From Clostridia bacterium (GTDB lineage Bacteria; Bacillota; Clostridia; Christensenellales; HGM11417): a stretch of DNA of 7,084 nucleotides. Position numbers and translations under genes: made by a program. Shown one piece after another: positions 1-4,899 of the stretch (position 1 is the first letter of the stretch; each line of letters begins with the position of its first letter). The stretch is from positions 1 through 7,084 of the forward strand of contig JAFQWR010000198.1 of the NCBI GenBank assembly GCA_017407365.1. The letters run 5' to 3'. The notes under the pieces are model-generated. The model searched no databases and was not told where the DNA came from. It saw only the letters and a program-made list of their open reading frames with translations.

Positions 1-1519
1 CAATTGCACCGCTTTCATCGGTGACATCGGTGAGAATCCAGTTGGACTGAAGACCGTCAGACTCCGAATAAATGGTGTTGTTAACAGAGAACGCATCTCT
101 GCCGACGGAGGCATTGGGCCCAAGGGTAACCGAGCAGACCGTGCCTTCAAAGGCTCCCCTATCGATTCTTTTTACCGTTGCGGGCATGTGCACCGTTTTG
201 ATGTTGGTGCAACCCCTGAAAGCGTAAGGGCGGATATCGATGACACCTACGGGAATCGTAAGCGTTTCACCGCCATTCTGGCAGAAGCTGAATGCGCTGT
301 CACCGATAGAGGTAATTTTGGCATCCGCAGGGATATTATCGTAGGAAGCACCCTCAATCAGCATATTGGTATCCGTGCCCTTTTTGATCAGGCAGGTATT
401 TTTTGCCATAAATACCGCATTGCTCTCTTCTACCGTAAGCGTTTTCAATGCGGTACAGGTTGCAAGGCTACCTACCTCCCATTCGGTCAACGTAGAGGGA
501 AGGTGCAGCTCCTCCAATGCATTGCAGCCATCGAAGACACTGGCGACCTTTGTCAACTTTTCGGGAAGGGTAACGACCGTTAACGCTTCACAGAAATTAA
601 ACGCCCCGTTCTTGATCTCGGTTACGCCCGGCTCAAAGCTCAGCGAGGCCAGCTTTTCACAGTTCCGGAACGCAAAGTCTTCAATCATCTTTACCGATGC
701 AGGAACGTTAGCCTCGGTAACATTTCTGCCGTTGAACGCCTGCAAGCCGATGACGGCAATCCCCTCGGGCATATAGCCACTTACCGTGCCAACCAGCAGC
801 TTTTTGCTTTCCTTTTCTACAAGCGCACCCTCTTCCGTATAGTACAGATCGTGATCCTCGGGAACGTAGACCTTTTCCAGATTGGCACAGCCGGCAAATG
901 CATTCGCGCTGATAACCTCCGTTTTGGATTTCGTGCCTACCGCAAGCAGGTTTTCGCCTCTAAAGGAGTTCTCTAACATACCGCTGACGGAAGCGCTGAA
1001 CAGCACGCCCCAGAGATTTTCGCATCTGTAAAAGCCCGAGCCGATTTGGTTGACAAAGCCACCAACCACCGTTTTAGGAATGATGGCCTTGCCGCTCAGC
1101 AGCTCCTCGCTTGCGGGGGAAACCCTGAACAGGCCGGGCTCGTATTCGTAATAGGTAAGCTGCTCGGAAAGATCCTCTAACGTATACTTAACCGATTCGG
1201 ACCAGACGGAGTTCATCGTCTTTTTCTTGTCGCCGTCTGCACGCACCTTGATTTCGTAATCGCCGTACGCATCCAGAATGCCGAACAGATCCATAGAGGT
1301 TTCGGTCGTGACGTATAACGAGCCGTTTACGCTGACAGAATACTGCTCTGCCCTGTCAACAGGCTTCCAGGAAAGCGTTTCTGACTTGCTGAGCACGGGC
1401 TCAATCGGACTTTCCAGCTCTACCATTTTGTTGGCTTCTGCCACAACAATGCCGGCAACGGCAAGCGCAACAGCAAGCACCAAGCCGATGAGCAATGGCG
1501 TATGTACAAATTTCTTCAT
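1..1519 (-). CDS. Secreted or membrane-anchored FN3 + BspA-type leucine-rich-repeat protein, C-terminus cut by window edge
   Basis: The frame is open from ATG at 1519 to the left edge (506 complete codons, no stop seen). The start is set by AGGAGG at 1528-1533, 8 bases upstream. Residues 1-29 form a short basic N-terminus (MKKF) and a hydrophobic stretch ending in an AEA motif (27-29), so a cleaved signal peptide or an N-terminal anchor. Residues about 38-113 look like a fibronectin type III domain (LSWKPV with Trp51, then YSVSVNG and YEIKVRADGD). From about residue 150 on there are irregular repeats of the BspA/LRR_5 kind: AF.GC.NL..V.VP followed by ..V..I...AF, for example AFAGCANLEKVYVP, IEDFAFRNCEKLASL and IRPYAFRGCTNIKTV. 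BspA-type repeats are known in extracellular binding proteins of gut bacteria and some protists. The ligand here is unknown, and any C-terminal anchor lies outside the window. It is transcribed alone from its own promoter. Confidence 0.9.
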   Translation of the reverse strand, partial: MKKFVHTPLLIGLVLAVALAVAGIVVAEANKMVELESPIEPVLSKSETLSWKPVDRAEQYSVSVNGSLYVTTETSMDLFGILDAYGDYEIKVRADGDKKKTMNSVWSESVKYTLEDLSEQLTYYEYEPGLFRVSPASEELLSGKAIIPKTVVGGFVNQIGSGFYRCENLWGVLFSASVSGMLENSFRGENLLAVGTKSKTEVISANAFAGCANLEKVYVPEDHDLYYTEEGALVEKESKKLLVGTVSGYMPEGIAVIGLQAFNGRNVTEANVPASVKMIEDFAFRNCEKLASLSFEPGVTEIKNGAFNFCEALTVVTLPEKLTKVASVFDGCNALEELHLPSTLTEWEVGSLATCTALKTLTVEESNAVFMAKNTCLIKKGTDTNMLIEGASYDNIPADAKITSIGDSAFSFCQNGGETLTIPVGVIDIRPYAFRGCTNIKTVHMPATVKRIDRGAFEGTVCSVTLGPNASVGRDAFSVNNTIYSESDGLQSNWILTDVTDESGAI

Positions 1520-1559
1520 AAATTACTCCTCCTGAAAAAGGAAAACAAGCTATACTTAC

Positions 1560-1572
1560 CACCTGACAGGTG
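1560..1572. repeat. Small inverted repeat in the LRR gene leader, possible operator
   Basis: CACCT-GAC-AGGTG is a perfect 5-bp inverted repeat with a 3-base centre. It lies about 25 bases downstream of the predicted transcription start and before the ribosome binding site. Repressor sites are often placed this way, but a short repeat like this can arise by chance. Confidence 0.35.
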
Positions 1573-1601
1573 AAATAGGCATAAAACCGCTTTATCTGTT
1601 T

Positions 1602-1631
1602 ATTATATCATAACAATGGGTGCTGTGTCAA
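1602..1631 (-). promoter_or_regulatory. Sigma-A promoter of the LRR protein gene
   Basis: On the minus strand a perfect -35 TTGACA (1626-1631) and a perfect -10 TATAAT (1602-1607) are separated by 18 bases. A TGA directly before the -10 makes it an extended -10. The predicted start near 1595 gives a leader of about 75 bases. This is the closest match to consensus in the window. Confidence 0.82.
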
Positions 1632-1811
1632 ACAAGTGCAATTTCATTCGGTATAAGTTTTTCTTATAGGGGCTATAAAAAATAGTAATACCTTAGTGCT
1701 ATCAGCAAGACCAAGCCAAAAGAAAAAGCCATCGGGCGTTATACCATATATCACGCCTCTGTAGCAGAAAAGAATTGGTGTGCGTAATTGACCGTTTTAT
1801 GAATGCTTATT
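1632..1811. other. Intergenic stretch with no gene; one weak hairpin
   Basis: This stretch separates the LRR promoter from the terminator of the DUF4275-like gene. I see no ORF with a ribosome binding site. Besides the inverted repeat at 1652-1668 it holds an imperfect hairpin at 1735-1757 (GGCGT pairing with ACGCC, one mismatch, then ATA with TAT). On the minus strand that hairpin is followed after about 8 bases by TTTTTCTTTT, so it could be a weak backup terminator. Confidence 0.5.
1652..1668. repeat. Inverted repeat upstream of the LRR gene -35 box
   Basis: TATAAG-TTTTT-CTTATA is a perfect 6-bp inverted repeat with a 5-base spacer, about 20 bases upstream of the -35 box at 1626-1631. That is a usual place for an activator site. 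No regulator can be named from the sequence. Confidence 0.35.
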
Positions 1812-1812
1812 G

Positions 1813-1845
1813 AAAAGGAGCAAGATATATTTCAACCCTGCTCCT
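1813..1845 (-). terminator. Probable intrinsic terminator of the DUF4275-like gene
   Basis: On the minus strand AGGAGCAGGGT (1845-1835) pairs with ATCTTGCTCCT (1826-1816), an 11-bp stem with two G-U pairs and an 8-base loop. It is followed by a short T run ending at 1813. It starts about 40 bases after the stop codon at 1886-1888. The stem is good but the T run is short. Confidence 0.6.
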
Positions 1846-1885
1846 AAAGGATATATGTGATTTGGCTCAACAAATTGGAATTTGT

Positions 1886-2257
1886 TTATTTCTTTACACA
1901 AAAGTATGGACCAAAATCCAATTCATGCGTACGGACATAAGTCCATGAAAAATCTGTTGCTACAATATATACATCACTCTTTTTGTCTTTATCAACTACC
2001 TTTGCAGAAATCTTTCCTATGACAGAGACACCCTCAATATGGCTTGAGTATCCGTCATAGAATCTGACTGCTTCAGTATACTGCAAATCATCAAAAGCCT
2101 TTCGCGCCTCATCGCCTTCAAGACATGGCACCTTTCCCCAAGTAAATAGATGCCACAAAAGATTTCCGTATGAAGTTACATGATCTTTCATCAGCCTTTT
2201 ATCGACACCGTTGCCAAAAACAGAAAGCCATTTTTCAACTAATTCACAATGATTCAT
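1886..2257 (-). CDS. Small orphan protein resembling the DUF4275 family
   Basis: The product is 123 residues, stop TAA. I chose ATG at 2257 because AGGAGG (2268-2273) lies 10 bases upstream. An in-frame TTG at 2284 would add nine residues, but it lies upstream of that binding site, whose bases would then be codons. The protein is soluble with no signal or membrane segment. Two segments recall DUF4275 proteins of Firmicutes: GNLLWHLFTWGKVPCLEGDE (31-50) and DVYIVATDFSWTYVRTHELD (95-114), the latter followed by FGPYF. This assignment is from memory of the family pattern, and I know of no established biochemical function for it. The gene is visibly richer in A/T than its neighbours (21 G/C in bases 1921-1980 against 36 in 2701-2760 inside GH43) and uses more AAA and TTT codons, which suggests separate acquisition. 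Confidence 0.8.
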   Translation of the reverse strand: MNHCELVEKWLSVFGNGVDKRLMKDHVTSYGNLLWHLFTWGKVPCLEGDEARKAFDDLQYTEAVRFYDGYSSHIEGVSVIGKISAKVVDKDKKSDVYIVATDFSWTYVRTHELDFGPYFCVKK

Positions 2258-2308
2258 ATCAAAACCGCCTCCTAATAAATTCAAGCTTGCCTAACTGATT
2301 TATACCCT

Positions 2309-2330
2309 ATATAGACTGAATATAGACTGA
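2309..2330. repeat. 11-bp tandem direct repeat upstream of the DUF4275-like gene
   Basis: ATATAGACTGA occurs twice head to tail with no gap, about 50 bases upstream of the ATG at 2257. The period is close to one DNA turn. It lies where a promoter for this gene would be: TATAAA on the minus strand is at 2299-2304 and a TTGTCA at 2328-2333, but no well-spaced pair is convincing. It may be a regulator site or simple slippage. Confidence 0.5.
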
Positions 2331-2335
2331 CAAAT

Positions 2336-2366
2336 AAAAAATCGCTCCAATTATTGCTTATCGCAA
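2336..2366 (-). terminator. Weak possible terminator after GH43
   Basis: Directly after the GH43 stop, minus-strand ATTGC-GATAA-GCAAT can form a 5-bp hairpin. It is followed, after about ten bases, by a run of six T (2336-2341). The stem is short and AT-rich and the T run is not adjacent, so termination would be inefficient. Read-through into the DUF4275-like gene is possible. Confidence 0.3.
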
Positions 2367-3284
2367 TTATACGCGATCCTGATAGCGCTCTGCTGTGATG
2401 ACGCCATCCTTAACCGTGAGCTTGCAGATGCGCGCCGTGCGACCGTCACCGATCATATCGGCAGGTCTTTCGCCGTAATCTCTGCCGTGATAAACAGCAT
2501 AATACTCACCCTTATATTTCAGCACGCTGTGATGCCCCACGCCCTCTTCAAAGTCGTTTTTGATGATGAGGGGCGAAAACTTACCTCCCTCGGTTGCCTT
2601 AACAAAATCCACACGGGTGAGATCGGGGTCGGTGCTTTTTGCGGCAGCATAGCCCAGATGATAGGTATCGTCACGGTAACAGCCGCCGCTGTACATCACA
2701 TACTGCCACTCACCCTCGGTAAACCACAGAGGCCCCTCGATGGTGTACCAGTCACGCTCGGGCGTGCATTGTGGGGTGAACTTTTCCTCATCGAAATCGG
2801 GCACGACAACCTCTTTGGGCTGATTGGCAGGCGTATAAGGATCGATCAGACGGTCGATAAAAATACGCGTGCCCACCTTATCTGTTTCGAGGTTATCCTT
2901 TGCGTACCACAAAAACAGACCTGCCTCCGTTTGCACCGTGTGCGAATCGATGGAGAAATGATCGTACAGACGCTTCTCATCGGCAAACGGGCCAAGCGGA
3001 GAGGACGCCTTTGCAACGTGCATATTCTGGAAGGTGCCGGGGGTATCGCAGGAAACGTACATATAATACGTATCACCCACGCGGATGACCGACGGAGCCC
3101 AGAAATCTCTGCCCTCGCGGAATGCGGTTACAATACCGTAAAACGACCACTCACCAAAAGGGTCGTCCGCCATATACGCCTCTACGCCCTCACCTGCGGT
3201 GACATAAAGATAGTATTTGCCCTCATCCTCAAAAATAAAGGGGTCGGGTTGGGAACGGTTTTTTTCTTTGAAATTCAGCTTCAT
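2367..3284 (-). CDS. Glycoside hydrolase family 43 enzyme, cytosolic
   Basis: The product is 305 residues, the usual size of a single-domain GH43 five-bladed beta-propeller. GH43 enzymes are inverting arabinofuranosidases, beta-xylosidases or arabinanases acting on plant cell-wall sugars. The three expected acidic residues are visible: Asp14 in SQPDPFIF (general base), Asp113 in SIDSH (pKa modulator) and Glu183 in TIEGPLW (general acid). GVGHHSV (248-254) matches the family's central His motif, and DFWAPSVI (60-67) is the blade-two motif. The repeated G.YYLYV / TYYMYVS / GEYYAVYHG strands fit the propeller. No signal peptide is present, so it should act on oligosaccharides after import. No transporter gene is in the window. 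The ATG at 3284 has GGAGGT (3293-3298) 8 bases upstream. Substrate and subfamily cannot be settled from sequence alone. Confidence 0.93.
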   Translation of the reverse strand: MKLNFKEKNRSQPDPFIFEDEGKYYLYVTAGEGVEAYMADDPFGEWSFYGIVTAFREGRDFWAPSVIRVGDTYYMYVSCDTPGTFQNMHVAKASSPLGPFADEKRLYDHFSIDSHTVQTEAGLFLWYAKDNLETDKVGTRIFIDRLIDPYTPANQPKEVVVPDFDEEKFTPQCTPERDWYTIEGPLWFTEGEWQYVMYSGGCYRDDTYHLGYAAAKSTDPDLTRVDFVKATEGGKFSPLIIKNDFEEGVGHHSVLKYKGEYYAVYHGRDYGERPADMIGDGRTARICKLTVKDGVITAERYQDRV

Positions 3285-3304
3285 AATTTTCCACCTCCAA
3301 CGCT

Positions 3305-3333
3305 ATTATACCACAGATTACGGTATTAAGCAA
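3305..3333 (-). promoter_or_regulatory. Promoter of the GH43 gene with extended -10
   Basis: On the minus strand TATAAT (3305-3310) is preceded by TGG, an extended -10, and a weak -35 TTGCTT (3328-3333) lies 17 bases upstream. The predicted start near 3298 leaves a leader of only about 14 bases, so the mRNA would begin essentially at the ribosome binding site. Confidence 0.68.
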
Positions 3334-3385
3334 TCAAAACTCCGTAAGCAAAAAAAATTCTGCCCGCCCGTAGCCGCGGCTTCCC

Positions 3386-3413
3386 TTTATGCACAGAGCC
3401 TTTGTAGCATAAA
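3386..3413. other. Unassigned stem-loop in the GH43-rpsT intergenic region
   Basis: TTTATGC (3386-3392) and GCATAAA (3407-3413) are a perfect 7-bp inverted repeat. The inner ACA and TGT extend the stem to ten pairs with a single bulged A at 3406 and a loop of about 7 bases. Neither strand has a T run after it, so it is not a standard terminator. It lies between the rpsT terminator and the GH43 promoter, about 50 bases upstream of the GH43 -35. A 10-bp palindrome, AGCCGCGGCT (3372-3381), lies next to it. The function is unknown. Confidence 0.45.
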
Positions 3414-3454
3414 CGTACACAACGCTTTTCGCTATAGGTTATTTGAGTGAACGC

Positions 3455-3484
3455 AAAAATAGCCCCTCGCACAAGCAAGGGGCT
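3455..3484 (-). terminator. Intrinsic terminator of rpsT
   Basis: On the minus strand AGCCCCT (3484-3478) pairs with AGGGGCT (3467-3461) around a 10-base loop. After one A come five T (3459-3455). It lies about 30 bases after the rpsT stop. The GC-rich stem and T run make this the clearest terminator in the window. Confidence 0.85.
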
Positions 3485-3511
3485 TAATACGCAATTTGCG
3501 CACACAAAAAC

Positions 3512-3793
3512 TTACGCTTCTACAGGAGCAGACTTCAGAACGTAAAGCTTCTTGGTGAGAGCAGCTTTCTTTCTGCTTGCGTTGTTTTTGTGGATAACGC
3601 CCTTAGAGCAGGTATTATCTACCAGAGCAACGGTAGCGGGCAGGAGCTTTTCTGCTTCTGCTACGTCACCTGCAGCGATAGCGGCGTTGTACTTCTTGGT
3701 AGCCGTTTTCAGTCTGCTGATGAGCATTTGATTACGGAGTGCCTTTTTATTGTTTACCAGAATTCTCTTCTTGGCGGACTTGATGTTTGCCAC
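3512..3793 (-). CDS. rpsT: Small ribosomal subunit protein bS20
   Basis: The product is 93 residues, close to the normal S20 length. S20 binds 16S rRNA early in 30S assembly. Family hallmarks are clear: the basic N-terminus ANIKSAKKRILVNNKKALRN, then MLISRLKTATKKYNAAIAAG, and the C-terminal signature KGVIHKNNASRKKAALTKKL. It is rich in Lys and Ala and predicted to be all-helical. The start is GTG at 3793 with AAGGAG (3802-3807) 8 bases upstream, and no in-frame ATG gives a better N-terminus. E. coli rpsT also has a non-ATG start (UUG) linked to autogenous control; whether that holds here is not known. The gene is monocistronic, with its own promoter and terminator, between accessory genes. 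Confidence 0.98.
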   Translation of the reverse strand: MANIKSAKKRILVNNKKALRNQMLISRLKTATKKYNAAIAAGDVAEAEKLLPATVALVDNTCSKGVIHKNNASRKKAALTKKLYVLKSAPVEA

Positions 3794-3850
3794 GATGGAA
3801 TCTCCTTCTGTTTCGTTCTTATTTTTCTTCTCTTTTTAAGATGCCGTAAT

Positions 3851-3879
3851 ATAATACCATATCCGCAAAAAAAAGGCAA
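3851..3879 (-). promoter_or_regulatory. Promoter of rpsT
   Basis: On the minus strand -35 TTGCCT (3874-3879), a 17-base spacer and -10 TATTAT (3851-3856) preceded by TGG (extended -10). The predicted start near 3844 gives a leader of about 50 bases. The -35 box and the T-rich spacer are the 3' arm and T run of the upstream gene's terminator. Confidence 0.72.
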
Positions 3880-3911
3880 GTGTTTTTGGGGTGTTTTTTG
3901 TGCCTTTTTTT
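3868..3911 (-). terminator. Terminator of the AraC-type gene, overlapping the rpsT promoter
   Basis: On the minus strand seven A plus GGCA (3911-3901) pair with TGCC plus seven T (3878-3868), a perfect 11-bp inverted repeat with a 22-base loop. It starts about 10 bases after the TAG stop at 3921-3923. The A-stem-T layout could work in both directions, though no plus-strand gene ends here. The loop is long and only four pairs are GC. Confidence 0.55.
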
Positions 3912-3920
3912 ACTTTTTTA

Positions 3921-4778
3921 CTACAATGCCTCGTAAATATGCTTGCGGAATTCGGTGGGTGTGGTATTCAATTCCTTACGGAATGCGTAAAAAATATTTT
4001 TTTCGGTGCCAAAGCCCGATTCCTCCGCTATCTTACGTATCGTCATATTGGTGTGAATCAGCAAAAGGCGTGCTTTTTGCAGGCGGATATTTGTGAGGTA
4101 CTGCTTCGGTGTGCTTCCGGTATCCTTATAAAACTCACGTATCAGAAAGGATTTTGAAACAAAAAGCTCCTTTGCCAGCGCTTATATATGAATCTCCTCC
4201 ATAAAATGGTGATTCAGATAATCTACCGCGCGGCTCACAAGCTCCGTCCTTTTTATATCCGCACTCAGCTTCAACAGGCTCATCAGCATCAGATACAGCT
4301 GACCCGACATACCGTATAAATCGCCCTCTCCTGCGGCACAGTCGTAAACCCTTTGCACACAGTCCACAAAAAAATCCGCCTCGATATTTGCAAGATAATA
4401 CCCGTGTACCTTGACAAACGAACGGTATATATCGTCGATATCCGAGCCGTAAACGTGCACAAAGTAAATTTCCCAAGGGGAGTGTGCCGCCTCAATCAGG
4501 CTCGCGTTTGCCAGATGAATAAAAATGAGGCTACCCGGCATAATGGCATATCTTTGCCCCTCGTACACCATTTCAGCCTGACCGCTTTTGGTGTAGGCGA
4601 TCAGATACGAGCTTCCTCCGCTGCGCTTGTTCCTGTACCCTGCCTCGTTATACTCGTGCCCCACGCTTAAAACCTGATACAGCGACTTGGGCAACGAGGG
4701 ATCCCGATCGATGTGATAGATGTACGATTTGGGTGTGCGCGTGTTGATATATTCGCACTCAAATTTAACCTTAGACAT
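3921..4778 (-). pseudogene. AraC-family regulator (cupin sensor + HTH) interrupted by one in-frame stop
   Basis: Read through one internal TAA (4182-4184), this is a full 285-codon AraC-family gene ending in TAG at 3921-3923. Residues about 57-110 form the cupin-like ligand domain (YLIAYTKSGQAEMVYEGQRY, then IMPGSLIFIHL). Residues 181-285 form the DNA-binding part: VSRAVDYLNHHFMEEIHI, stop at 199, then ALAKELFVSKSFLIREFYKD and a second HTH, TIRKIAEESGFGTEKNIFYA, followed by TTPTEFRKH. The frame does not shift. In the family pattern the stop falls where Glu is common, and GAA to TAA is a single change. As written the product is a 198-residue sensor without its DNA-binding domain. ATG at 4778 has a modest binding site (AGAGG, 4785-4789). 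It is divergent from the surface protein at 4900 and would be its likely regulator. A sequencing error is the main alternative. Confidence 0.88.
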
Positions 4779-4829
4779 ATTTCCCCTCTACTGTTCACTT
4801 TTTGGTAGCAAACTGGTCATTTTTTTACC

Positions 4830-4858
4830 TTGAAACAAGTCCGTTATTATGGTATTAT
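4830..4858 (+). promoter_or_regulatory. Promoter of the lectin/repeat surface protein gene
   Basis: On the plus strand -35 TTGAAA (4830-4835), a 17-base spacer and -10 TATTAT (4853-4858) preceded by TGG (extended -10). The predicted start near 4865 gives a leader of about 35 bases. The -35 sits in a small palindrome, CTTG-AAA-CAAG (4829-4839). Two TGGT boxes 11 bases apart (4803-4806 and 4814-4817) lie just upstream and could be part of an activator site. Confidence 0.72.
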
Positions 4859-4863
4859 ACCAT
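4849..4863. repeat. 15-bp palindrome holding the -10 boxes of both divergent promoters
   Basis: ATGGTAT-T-ATACCAT has perfect 7-bp arms around one base. Read either way it gives TGG followed by TATTAT (plus) or TATAAT (minus), so RNA polymerase could bind in either orientation at the same spot. The two directions should then compete. Confidence 0.7.
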
Positions 4864-4882
4864 CAGAAGTTTATTTTGTAAA
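4854..4882 (-). promoter_or_regulatory. Promoter of the AraC-type gene
   Basis: On the minus strand -35 TTTACA (4877-4882), a 17-base spacer and a perfect -10 TATAAT (4854-4859) preceded by TGG. The predicted start near 4847 gives a leader of about 70 bases. The -10 lies inside the palindrome shared with the opposite promoter. Confidence 0.72.
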
Positions 4883-4899
4883 ATAAAAGGAGGTACATC

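Noticed and set aside
188..776. Overlapping plus-strand ORFs of 131 and 136 codons
   Set aside because: They are antisense to the repeat-bearing LRR gene, with compositions explained by the reverse complement of its codons.
2258..2284. TTG at 2284 as start of the DUF4275-like gene
   Set aside because: The AGGAGG at 2268-2273 would be inside the coding sequence, and it is well placed for the ATG at 2257.
2487..3329. Plus-strand ORF of 280 codons
   Set aside because: It is antisense to the GH43 gene, whose three catalytic residues and ribosome binding site are clear. The plus-strand translation has no recognisable domain and no binding site.
3490..3500. CGCAA-T-TTGCG palindrome after rpsT
   Set aside because: A one-base centre cannot form a hairpin loop, and the clear terminator lies just downstream.
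3590..4157. Plus-strand ORFs spanning the rpsT upstream region (168 and 88 codons)
   Set aside because: They cross the rpsT start, its promoter and the AraC terminator, lack ribosome binding sites and have low-complexity Phe/Cys-rich translations.
4176..4200. Possible translation restart giving a free HTH protein after the internal stop
   Set aside because: GGAGGAG lies just before the stop, but no ATG, GTG or TTG follows in frame at a workable distance; the next in-frame ATG is inside the second half of the HTH domain.
4135..4495. Minus-strand ORFs of 113 and 68 codons in other frames of the AraC-type gene
   Set aside because: The cupin and HTH motifs are all in a single frame, so these are shadows. 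The 113-codon ORF is not a frameshifted continuation of the regulator.
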